From NCBI RefSeq assembly GCF_022760955.1, contig NZ_JAKTNU010000001.1, forward strand, positions 191,507 to 255,506: a DNA stretch of 64,000 nucleotides, given 5' to 3'. Every line of letters starts with the position of its first letter. Within the stretch, counting starts at the first letter, position 1. Positions 38,475 through 45,806 of the stretch are shown here, piece by piece. Source of the stretch: Thermus neutrinimicus. Its GTDB lineage: Bacteria; Deinococcota; Deinococci; Deinococcales; Thermaceae. Position numbers and translations under genes: made by a program. Under the pieces are notes generated by a model. It was given only the letters and a program-made list of their open reading frames with translations. It made no database searches and was not told where the DNA came from.

Positions 38475-41400
38475 TCAATGGTTTGCGCTCTCCGAGGGGA
38501 TGCCCAGCTCCAGTGGTCCTAGCGTTTCCCCGTCGGCCAGCACCAAAAGGGTGTAGCGACCGGGGCCCAAGGGCACTTCCCCGGTCCAGGAGTAGCCGTC
38601 TTCGCTCTTTAGGGCGAAGCTTTGGCCTTTTTCCGTGAGGACCACCTGGGTGGCCCGGAAGCGTAGGGTGATCTTCACCTTAGGGCCCTCGAGGGAACGG
38701 GGGTTGTAAAGAGGGCCGGGAACCACCTGAAGGAAAAGAGGGGCTTCCACTTCCTCCTGACCCCTAGCCTTCACGGACAGGGAGTGGAACCCTGGAGGTA
38801 GGGTTAGGCGTATCCGAGCTGTGTAGAAGTTTCCCTCCTGGCGGGCCAGGGGAACCGGACCCGAGGGTAGGTCCAAAAAGACCCGCTCTGCTTCTCCTTG
38901 GATCAATGCCTTGACCTCCACCTCCGCTCCGGCGATGGGGGCGGTGGGGTCGGCGGTGGCCACCAAGCTAAGGCGGCCTGCGGTATAGGTCACCTCCACC
39001 TCCCGCTTGGGGGGGAGGGCCACCACCTGGATAGCCCTGGGGGGTGCGCTGGGGTCCACCTGGGCCTGGACCCCGCCCTCCTGCCGGTAGCCCTCGGGCA
39101 GGTAGCGGGGGTCGGCGTAGACCCGGTATTCCCCGCGGAAAAGCCCGCCGATGAGGGCATGGCCGTTGGCATCTGCCCGGGTGCAGCGCTTCACCACCCC
39201 TTCCGCACAGACGCCAGCGAAGGCTAGGCCCTGCTCGTTCCCACCGTCCCGCACCTGAACGGCCAGGGTGGTGGCGGGGGCGAAGGGGAGGTTCTTTTCC
39301 AGGCTGGCGTTTAAGCTTACCTGTACCCGTTCCTCCCCCAGAAGGGCAAAGGTGGCGGGCAGGTTGGGGAAGGTAAGGATGCCTTCCCCAGCGGCCACGA
39401 AGAGGCGGTAGCGGCCTTCTGTGTCGGTGGTTTCGCAGATCTTTCCCAGGCAGATCCGGAGATTCGCCAGGGGAGCTTCGCCTGGGTCCAGGCGTCCATT
39501 GAGGTTCTCGTCGCGGAAGGCCTGGCCTACCACCTCGCCTCCCTTGCGACCGCCAAAGAGGTCCACCATCTCCTTCGGGGTGGTGAAGGCAAAGGTCTGG
39601 GTGTAGGCCAGGCTGAGGCCAAAGGCGTGGCGGGCTTCCCCGGGCTGCAGGATGAGGGTGTAGGAGGCTCCCAAGGAGAGGCCGGCTTCTAGGAAGTTGC
39701 GCTGGGCTAGGGAAAGGCCCAGGCGCTGGCTGGAGGCCTCCTCCAAGCGGTACTCGTAGAAAAGGCGGCTTTGCAGGCTCCCGGGCCAGAGTTGGTTCCA
39801 GGCGGCTCCGTAGAGGGTGAAGTCCTTTTCCGTTCCCCGCTTGATCAGGTACTGCCCCTCGAGGCTCCCTCCCTCCAGGGCCATCCGGAGCAAGAGACTG
39901 CCTTCCCACAAAGGATGTTCCTGAAGGAGGTAGCGCAGGTAGCCAGAAAGGCTTAGGTCACGGGTGCCCAGGGTGAGGCTGGCCTGATAGCTCTGGCTCT
40001 CCAGGGCTTCCCCGGAAAGCCTTCGGTTCAAGCCGTAGCCCAGGCTGAGGCTTCCGGTGTAGACCCCGGGTTCGCCGAAGGTGGTGCTGAGGCTTGGGGC
40101 GAGGCCGAAGCTGCGGCTTTCCCCCTGTTGGCGGTAACTCCCCCCCAGGCTCAAGAAGGCTCCGGCCACGGGTTGGGCGTAGAGGGTGAGCTGGCTTTGC
40201 CAAAGGCCCTGGTTGGGGCCAAGCTGCCAGCTGGTGCTTCCGCGGAGGCCAAAGGGATAAAGGCTCCGGGTACCTCCCGCCAGGCCCAGGGTGTGAAGGC
40301 CAGCCAGGGGTATGCCCCCATAGCTTTGCACCAGCTCCAGATCCTGGGTCTGCCAGGTGAGGCTTTGACTCAAGCCTAGGGACAGGCGGTAGCCCTCCCC
40401 GGTCTGGCCGCTGAGGTCGGTGCCCAGGCCCAGGCTGAGGCCTCCCTCCAAGGGAAGCCGGTAGCGCAGGTTTAGGTTGTCCTGCCGGCCCGTGGGGGCG
40501 GTCTGGGTGGAGAGGGCCCCTTGCAGGTCCAGGTTCTTGTCCAGGCTCACCGCGCTGGCCCTAAGGCCCAGGGCCTCCGGGCGGTAGTTGCCCTCGAGGC
40601 TCACCCGCGCTGGGTCCAGGCGAAAAGTGGTGGCCAGGCCGAAGCTTCCCTGCCCCCCCTGGGCCCGGGCCTCCCAGCCCTCTCCCTTGAGGCTTAAGGT
40701 GAGGGTCTGGGGCAGGCGAAGGGGCTCGGCCAGGCTCCCCGTGAGGGGGCTTGAGGCCGCGGTGGCGGTCACGTAGTCCGAGAGGGCTCCGCTCAGGCTC
40801 GGGGCCAAGAGGTAGCCCACCTGTCCCTGGAGTTGGCCTCGTTCCAAGGTGGCTCCCAGGCTCAAGGCCACACCCAGGCCCAGGATGAGCTCGGGGTCCT
40901 GGCCCTTTGGGCCGCTTGCCAGAAAGGGGTCCTTAAAGAGCACGATGACTCCGGCTTCCTTCCGGGCCTCGGGCCTTGTCCTGGGGGTGACGCGAAGCTT
41001 CAGGTAAAAGCGGTATCCTGCGGAGATCTCCCCTTGGGGGTTCACCAGCACCCGCACCACCCCGGTTTCCCCGGGAGCCAGGCTTAGGCCTGGTGGGTTT
41101 AAAAACACCTGGAACATAGCGGCTTCCGCTTGTAGAAGGAACTCCTCCTTTTGGTTGGAACGGTTGCTGACGTAGACCGGGAACTCGAAGGGTCCTCCCA
41201 AGCTGGCCTCGAGGGTGGCCGGGGCGGAGAGGGCCACCTGGATCAAGGGCAACACCCTTAACGCCACCTCGGCCCTGGCCGCCTCCTTTTCCCCTTGGTA
41301 GGCCACCACCAAGGCCTTGCCCTGGGTGCCCGCGGGCAGGGGCGGTACCCTGAGGGTGAAGCCAAGGGTTTCCTCCTTCCCCTCCAGCACCGCTTGCCTT

Positions 41401-41588
41401 TCCTGGGAAAGGGCCTGCCACCCCTCCGGGGGGAAGAGGCGGAAGCGCACCGGCCCTGTTCCCTCCACCCTCAGGCTCAGGGTGAGGTAATCCCCCGGGG
41501 CCCCGGCGAGGCCAGGGCTGGGAAGGAAGCGCACCTGGGCCCAGGCCAGGCCCAAGAGGAGGGGGAAAAGGACCAAAAGACGCCTCAT
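38475..41588 (-). CDS. usher-like outer-membrane beta-barrel protein
   Basis: 1037 residues. Signal peptide (1-17). Two Ig-like domains (about 18-115 and 116-225) come first. Then about 430 residues (235-665) of short alternating strands with Gly/Leu/Ser/Tyr and polar turns, enough for roughly two dozen barrel strands. An SdrD-B-like domain (GQAFRDENLNGRLDPGEAPL, about 690-760) with its calcium-loop pattern follows, then a carboxypeptidase-regulatory-like domain and two further Ig-like domains. The order periplasmic domain, large barrel, terminal Ig domains resembles fimbrial ushers, though I see no FimD signature. The flanking genes encode a PapD-like chaperone and subunit-like proteins, which supports the usher reading. 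Confidence 0.65.
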   Translation of the reverse strand: MRRLLVLFPLLLGLAWAQVRFLPSPGLAGAPGDYLTLSLRVEGTGPVRFRLFPPEGWQALSQERQAVLEGKEETLGFTLRVPPLPAGTQGKALVVAYQGEKEAARAEVALRVLPLIQVALSAPATLEASLGGPFEFPVYVSNRSNQKEEFLLQAEAAMFQVFLNPPGLSLAPGETGVVRVLVNPQGEISAGYRFYLKLRVTPRTRPEARKEAGVIVLFKDPFLASGPKGQDPELILGLGVALSLGATLERGQLQGQVGYLLAPSLSGALSDYVTATAASSPLTGSLAEPLRLPQTLTLSLKGEGWEARAQGGQGSFGLATTFRLDPARVSLEGNYRPEALGLRASAVSLDKNLDLQGALSTQTAPTGRQDNLNLRYRLPLEGGLSLGLGTDLSGQTGEGYRLSLGLSQSLTWQTQDLELVQSYGGIPLAGLHTLGLAGGTRSLYPFGLRGSTSWQLGPNQGLWQSQLTLYAQPVAGAFLSLGGSYRQQGESRSFGLAPSLSTTFGEPGVYTGSLSLGYGLNRRLSGEALESQSYQASLTLGTRDLSLSGYLRYLLQEHPLWEGSLLLRMALEGGSLEGQYLIKRGTEKDFTLYGAAWNQLWPGSLQSRLFYEYRLEEASSQRLGLSLAQRNFLEAGLSLGASYTLILQPGEARHAFGLSLAYTQTFAFTTPKEMVDLFGGRKGGEVVGQAFRDENLNGRLDPGEAPLANLRICLGKICETTDTEGRYRLFVAAGEGILTFPNLPATFALLGEERVQVSLNASLEKNLPFAPATTLAVQVRDGGNEQGLAFAGVCAEGVVKRCTRADANGHALIGGLFRGEYRVYADPRYLPEGYRQEGGVQAQVDPSAPPRAIQVVALPPKREVEVTYTAGRLSLVATADPTAPIAGAEVEVKALIQGEAERVFLDLPSGPVPLARQEGNFYTARIRLTLPPGFHSLSVKARGQEEVEAPLFLQVVPGPLYNPRSLEGPKVKITLRFRATQVVLTEKGQSFALKSEDGYSWTGEVPLGPGRYTLLVLADGETLGPLELGIPSESANH

Positions 41589-41589
41589 C

Positions 41590-42078
41590 TCAAGGTTGCC
41601 TCAAAGCGGTGACCAGGGCCTGGACCACGTAACTACCCGCCCGCTCGTTCCCGAGAAGCTCGAGGGCAAACTCCAGGCGGATCTCCATCCAGTCCCCTGT
41701 GGGGCCCGTCTGGGTGTAGACGATCTGAGGGGTGCCGTCGGCCCTAAGCCAAAGCCCCCCGTTCACCCGGTAGAGGACCTGTCGGGCAGGCAGAAGCAAT
41801 ACCCCGTTTTGGTCCTTGAGGTCTGGGATCTGCAGGAGGAGGCTCCAAACCCCGGGGGCGTTGGAGAAAACCTGTACCGGGAGGATGCCACCTTCCAGGT
41901 TACTGGCGGGGTAGGTGGCGGGGAAGGCCTTGGGGGGATAGTCCTTAAGGTCAAAGGCGATCTGGGTGGTGGGGGTGCGGAGGGCGATGGTCTCGGGGAT
42001 CAGGGTCTGCACGATCCAGGTGGCCTGGGCCAGGGCTGGGGTAGCCAGCAAGAGGAGAAGGGTCAGCCAACTTCTCAT
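41590..42078 (-). CDS. secreted subunit-like protein (minor pilin candidate)
   Basis: 162 residues with signal peptide (1-17). Beta-rich throughout. Near the mature N-terminus, LIPETIALRTPTTQIAFDL parallels LPKATALHLDVTTLTFDLT of the 277-residue protein, so the two are probably related subunits. The end (AGSYVVQALVTAL) is like the last strand of spore-coat-U/fimbrial subunits. Its start overlaps the chaperone stop by 4 bases, and one base separates it from the usher-like gene, so the three are tightly coupled. Confidence 0.65.
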   Translation of the reverse strand: MRSWLTLLLLLATPALAQATWIVQTLIPETIALRTPTTQIAFDLKDYPPKAFPATYPASNLEGGILPVQVFSNAPGVWSLLLQIPDLKDQNGVLLLPARQVLYRVNGGLWLRADGTPQIVYTQTGPTGDWMEIRLEFALELLGNERAGSYVVQALVTALRQP

Positions 42079-42917
42079 GGGGTATTTCCTTTCTCCCCCT
42101 CGTCCGCAGGAGGCGCGGGAGGGGCGGCCAAGGGGGTGCGCAGGGTAAAGGGGAGGTCTGCGGCCACGTCCTTGGTGGGGTCGCCGTAGTTGAGGATGGC
42201 CAAGGCGGTGTAGTTGCCCACGGGCAAGGGACCCACTAGGGCGACGGGCAGGATGCGTACCTGGCCTGGAAGGACCACCACTTCCTCCACTTCCACCTCC
42301 GCCACCTTGCGACCTGCTCCGTCCCGCACTTCAAAGCGGCCCGAGAGCTTTTGGGCGGTGTTTCCCGTGTTTTGGTACTGGACGGCAAAGCGATAGGGCT
42401 CCCGAGGTTCCCGTGGGGGACTGGGCACAATCCCGGTGATGCGCCCTGAGGTTGTTAGAGGGGGCACGTTCACGTAGAAGACGTGGGCCATGCGCACCCG
42501 GAAGTTGGCTAAGGGGACCCCGGGAGGTGGGTTAGGATCCTCGGATTCCAGGAAGAGGATGCCCCAGTGGGTGCCCGAGGTGGCCTCCTTGGGAACGGTG
42601 AGGGTGTAGGTGAGGGGCCGGCTCTGCTTCGGCTCAAGCAGGAACTCCGCCGGAGCAAAGGTGACCCATGGGCTTGCGCTTACCTTCAAGGCGCCTGTGG
42701 GGAGGAACTGGATCTTTCCCATGGGGTCGTAGGTCCAGTCCCCCAGGCTGGCCCTTACCCGCACCGGACGGGTGCCCACGTTGTAGACCGTGAGGGTTTG
42801 GGTGAGCACCTCCCCCGGCTTGGCCTCCTTGAGGAGGACGGGGGGCTCTACACCCAGGGTGCTTTGGGCCAGGGCGCCGAGGGCCAGGGTGAGGAGGAGG
42901 GGAAAGATTCGCTTCAT
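42075..42917 (-). CDS. periplasmic PapD-like chaperone
   Basis: 280 residues with signal peptide (1-17). The first domain (about 20-160) has the layout of a PapD/major-sperm-protein-like Ig fold: GVEPPVLLKEAKPGE, LTVYNVGTRPVRVRA, FAPAEFLLEPKQSRPLTYTL, then GTHWGILFLES. A second Ig-like domain (about 175-265) follows with NTGNTAQKLSGRFEV. In chaperone-usher systems such proteins cap subunits in the periplasm. The conserved Arg/Lys pair of classical FimC is not evident, so it is a distant relative. Confidence 0.7.
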   Translation of the reverse strand: MKRIFPLLLTLALGALAQSTLGVEPPVLLKEAKPGEVLTQTLTVYNVGTRPVRVRASLGDWTYDPMGKIQFLPTGALKVSASPWVTFAPAEFLLEPKQSRPLTYTLTVPKEATSGTHWGILFLESEDPNPPPGVPLANFRVRMAHVFYVNVPPLTTSGRITGIVPSPPREPREPYRFAVQYQNTGNTAQKLSGRFEVRDGAGRKVAEVEVEEVVVLPGQVRILPVALVGPLPVGNYTALAILNYGDPTKDVAADLPFTLRTPLAAPPAPPADEGEKGNTP

Positions 42918-42934
42918 GGTTCACCGAAAGGGCG

Positions 42935-42960
42935 AAGGCCTGGCCCCAGGGCCAGGCCTT
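42935..42960 (-). terminator. hairpin between the major subunit and the chaperone gene
   Basis: AAGGCCTGGCC/GGCCAGGCCTT, 11-bp stem with a 4-nt loop, followed on the transcribed strand by CGCCCTTT. Probably a partial terminator allowing more subunit mRNA than chaperone/usher mRNA. Confidence 0.65.
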
Positions 42961-42969
42961 CAAGGTCGC

Positions 42970-43803
42970 TTACCAAGCAGTCGTGGCCAGGGTGTAGGTG
43001 AGGTTCGCGGTGCTCTTGCCCCAGAGATCGCTGTTGACCTTGACGGCCACCACCACCAGGTCATCCAGCCAGCTCTTGTAGCCGCACCGCTCGGGGTTGT
43101 TGCCGGAACGGGTCCCCGTGGGGCCGGCCTGCAGGTTCCGGGGCACCAGTTCCAGGCTGGCGCCATTGGGAAGCTCGTAGAGGCCCGTGGCCGCGCCGAA
43201 GGTGTCGCAGGGGTTGTCCTGGATGTAGAGGTGCTGGATCCCTTGGGCGCTTTCGGGGTCGTTGCGGTTCACGGTGAGGTGCCACTGCTTCCCGTTAGAG
43301 AACTTCTGCAGGATGAAGGTGCGGTAGCAGACGAAGTAGTTCTTGCTCCCCGGCACCAGCTCCCCGTTCTTATCCAGCTTGATGGGGGGATAGGCGGTCA
43401 CCGCCCCGCCCCCGTTGATGCTGATGTTGGGCCAGGTGGCCGTGCTGTAGCTGGTGCCCAGGGGCAGGGTCTGCACCTGGTTGTAGAAGTTGTCCCCCAG
43501 CTGGGTCTTCACGTCCTGGTCCGTAAGCCCGTAGACGCAGACCATCTGCCCGCCGAAATCCGGGGTGGAGTTGGGCCAGTTGGCCCCGTCCAGCCCCGTG
43601 AGGTCAAAGGTCAGGGTGGTCACGTCCAGGTGCAGGGCCGTGGCCTTGGGGAGGATGAGCTCGATGGTCTGGTTCACGGCGGCCGAGTCGGCGCCCTTGG
43701 CGTAGGCGTCGGGGCCGTTCCCCTTGGTGGGGGCCACCGTGGGGGCCTGGGCCAGGGCCAGGGGTGCCAAAGCCAATACTGCTACCAAAATGCCTTTGCG
43801 CAT
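42970..43803 (-). CDS. secreted subunit-like protein (major subunit candidate)
   Basis: 277 residues with signal peptide (1-19, ending ALAQAP). Mature sequence is rich in Asn/Thr/Gly/Tyr and beta-strand patterns. It has five or six Cys that could form disulfides (MVCVYG, FVCYRT, NPCDTF, ERCGYK). It ends NLTYTLATTAW, a plausible donor/terminal strand. It is first in the operon, directly after the promoter, and is followed by a hairpin, as expected for the most abundant subunit. Ribosome binding site GGAGGGAT is clear. No homologue is recognised from sequence alone. Confidence 0.65.
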   Translation of the reverse strand: MRKGILVAVLALAPLALAQAPTVAPTKGNGPDAYAKGADSAAVNQTIELILPKATALHLDVTTLTFDLTGLDGANWPNSTPDFGGQMVCVYGLTDQDVKTQLGDNFYNQVQTLPLGTSYSTATWPNISINGGGAVTAYPPIKLDKNGELVPGSKNYFVCYRTFILQKFSNGKQWHLTVNRNDPESAQGIQHLYIQDNPCDTFGAATGLYELPNGASLELVPRNLQAGPTGTRSGNNPERCGYKSWLDDLVVVAVKVNSDLWGKSTANLTYTLATTAW

Positions 43804-43853
43804 ATATCCCTCCGAATCTGCCCCTCGAGGTGGTGGCCTCTCAGGACGCCCTC

Positions 43854-43889
43854 ACCCTAAGGGGAAGGGCGTTACGGGGGCGTTACGGG
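43854..43889 (-). promoter_or_regulatory. tandem 11-bp repeat operator and -10 of the surface operon
   Basis: On the reverse strand CCCGTAACGCC occurs twice in perfect tandem (43889-43879 and 43878-43868). Then come exactly 8 bases and the -10 TAGGGT (43859-43854). SARP-type activators of Streptomyces bind 11-bp-spaced direct repeats ending 8 bp before the -10, replacing the -35. No -35 is seen here either. The divergent regulator gene is the natural binder. Confidence 0.7.
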
Positions 43890-43927
43890 AAGGAGGCCCG
43901 TGGCTCAAAGAGCCTCTGGGTTCGTGG

Positions 43928-43933
43928 TAGAAT
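43928..43933 (+). promoter_or_regulatory. -10 of the regulator gene
   Basis: TAGAAT, with an in-frame ATG inside it (43932) that cannot be the start of an mRNA made from this promoter. This favours the TTG at 43956. Confidence 0.6.
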
Positions 43934-43955
43934 GAAGGGCAAGGAAGGTAACGCT

Positions 43956-45677
43956 TTGAAACGCCCCCTTAACGATCCGGTTTATGCCCTGCCCCTTTTT
44001 GGCCGGGCTCGGGTGGTTTCCCAGGGCACGGAGCTGCGGGTTTCCCGCAAGGGATTGGCCCTGCTTTACTACCTGGCCCTGGAGGGGCCCACCTCGAGGG
44101 GCCGCCTGGCCGACCTCCTTTACGGTCACGGCTCGGCCCTGCAAAACCTTCGGGTGGAGCTCCACCGCTTAAGCCAAGCCTTGGGACGGGAGGTTTTCCC
44201 CAAGGGGCAGGACCCTTTGGGTTTGCCTTCCTGGCTCAAGCTGGAGACCTTGGGGCACGGGGAGGTTCTGGAGGGCCTGGAGGATGTGGGGGGCTTGTGG
44301 GAGTGGGTGCAGGAGGTGCGCACCCGCTACGAGGCCGTTCCTGGCCTTTCCTGCCGTCAGGAACTCTTGCGGGAGCTTTCCCCTTTGCGCCCTCCCTTTC
44401 TCTTGGTGTTAAGGGGGCGCCTTGGGGCAGGCCAGCGCCAGCTGGCCCAGGAGCTGGCCCGGGTTCTGGGCTTGGCCTTCCACCAAAGCCTGCGCCCGGA
44501 GGGCTTGGTCTACCTGGAGTCCCCCTATCCCCAGGTGCCCTTGCGGGAACTCCTGCGCTCCAAGGCCTTTTTGGTCCTGAGCCTGGACCCCGGGGAGGAG
44601 CCCCGCTTCTTCCTGGAGCTTCGCGCCCACTATCCTCCGGAGCGCATGCGGGTGCTGGAGCTATCCCCGTTACCCTGGCTCGAGGCCCGGCAGGGGCTCT
44701 TGGCTGGATATGGCTTCCAGCAAGCTGCCAGGGCCTACTTCCTGGCGGGAGGTCAGCCCGAATGGATCCCCGAGTGGCTGGTTTCGGCCAGCTTTCCTCA
44801 GCGCCTTCTGGCTCAGCTTCGCCTGCAAGCCCGTTGGCTTAGTGAACCCGCCCGCGTGGCCCTGGAGCGGCTATCCGTGGCCTTTGGGCCCATTCCCGAG
44901 CAGGTCCTGGACGCCCTGGGGGCCCTGCCTTACCTGGAGGAGCTGGAGCGCAAGGGATGGCTGGTTTACGGGGAAGGCTACGGCTTTGCTAAGGAGGCGG
45001 AGCGCCGCTTTTTTTATTCCGCTCTCCCTGAAGGCCGAAGGCGCGAGCTCCATGAGCGGGCGGCCACCGCCTTGGCTCTTGCGGGTCATAACCAGGAGGA
45101 GGCCCTGCACCGGAAGGCCTTGGGGGAGGGGTACGAAGGCCTCCTTGGCCCACGCCTACGCCAGGCCCTGTTTGGGGAAGGGAGGGTTTGGGAAAGAAGG
45201 GGGTTGGGACGGGAACTGGCCTTGCTCGTACAGGCCGGCCAAGGGGTCTTCCCTTTGGGACAAGGGTTTGGCCTGGCCCTTTTGGAGCCCACGGATAGGG
45301 TCCACCTGGACTTTGCCTCCTTGGAGGAGGAGGCGGTGTTGGAGCTGGTGGGAGAAGCCTATGCTCCCCAGGACTCCTGGGGCCTTCTTTTGGCCTTGCG
45401 GGGGGCCTGGGGGGAAAGGTATATCCGGCTGGAAGGGGCTTTCGCCCACCGCATGCTCCTTCCCCCTGGGCCTTTCCGCCTGCGTTTTTCCGGTTTGGGG
45501 GTGGCGGAGTTTTCCCTGCGGGCTCATAGGATCGGGCGTGGGGGTGGGAGACTGGCGTTGGACAAAGGTCTAGTGGAGGTCTGGAACCTAGCGGCGAAGA
45601 AGGGTGAGGAGGTTCCAAAGCAGGGTGAGGAGAAGGGAAAGGACCAGGGCGGAAGCAATGGGGATGTATACCTTTAG
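43956..45677 (+). CDS. winged-helix transcriptional regulator with degenerate P-loop domain
   Basis: 573 residues from the TTG at 43956, which has AAGGAAGG 7 nt before it. Residues ~10-95 are an OmpR/SARP-like winged helix (LFGRARVVSQGTEL, SRKGLALLYYLALEG, ALQNLRVELHRLSQALG). An AAA/STAND-like region follows, whose P-loop reads LRGRLGAGQRQLAQ, lacking the GK[ST] needed for ATP. A helical region and a beta-rich C-terminal domain complete it. The last ~30 residues are charged low-complexity and lie opposite the DUF2905 gene. It faces the surface operon and is its probable activator. SARP-like regulators outside actinobacteria are little studied. Confidence 0.75.
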   Translation: MKRPLNDPVYALPLFGRARVVSQGTELRVSRKGLALLYYLALEGPTSRGRLADLLYGHGSALQNLRVELHRLSQALGREVFPKGQDPLGLPSWLKLETLGHGEVLEGLEDVGGLWEWVQEVRTRYEAVPGLSCRQELLRELSPLRPPFLLVLRGRLGAGQRQLAQELARVLGLAFHQSLRPEGLVYLESPYPQVPLRELLRSKAFLVLSLDPGEEPRFFLELRAHYPPERMRVLELSPLPWLEARQGLLAGYGFQQAARAYFLAGGQPEWIPEWLVSASFPQRLLAQLRLQARWLSEPARVALERLSVAFGPIPEQVLDALGALPYLEELERKGWLVYGEGYGFAKEAERRFFYSALPEGRRRELHERAATALALAGHNQEEALHRKALGEGYEGLLGPRLRQALFGEGRVWERRGLGRELALLVQAGQGVFPLGQGFGLALLEPTDRVHLDFASLEEEAVLELVGEAYAPQDSWGLLLALRGAWGERYIRLEGAFAHRMLLPPGPFRLRFSGLGVAEFSLRAHRIGRGGGRLALDKGLVEVWNLAAKKGEEVPKQGEEKGKDQGGSNGDVYL

Positions 45678-45761
45678 CCCGTCCCGTTCTATGCGGATAT
45701 CCCCCGGCAGGTGGCCGAACCAGGAGAGAAGCTTAGGGGCATAGAGGAAAAGGAGTCCCAA
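45588..45761 (-). CDS. DUF2905 small membrane protein
   Basis: 57 residues if it starts at the TTG at 45761. It reads FGHLPGDIRIERDGLKVYIP followed by a hydrophobic helix and LLRR at the end, the DUF2905 signature of two membrane helices around a GDIRIER turn. No ATG or GTG is available: in-frame stops bound the frame a short way upstream, and only TTG 45761 or CTG 45770 could serve. The first helix is shorter than usual. It lies downstream of the ROK gene in the same frame, after two stop codons, and overlaps the antisense end of the regulator gene by 90 bases. Confidence 0.7.
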   Translation of the reverse strand: MGLLFLYAPKLLSWFGHLPGDIRIERDGLKVYIPIASALVLSLLLTLLWNLLTLLRR

Positions 45762-45806
45762 GAGGACCAGGGGGCTGGGCTTTCAAGAGGGTTTGATCCG
45801 AATGGC

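Noticed and set aside
42790-43860. 356-residue forward frame opposite the chaperone and subunit genes
   Set aside because: Antisense shadow. The reverse genes have signal peptides, ribosome binding sites and coupling.
43764-43955. Upstream start of the regulator (frame open from 43764)
   Set aside because: It would overlap the divergent subunit gene and both promoters; the first usable start after the -10 is TTG 43956.
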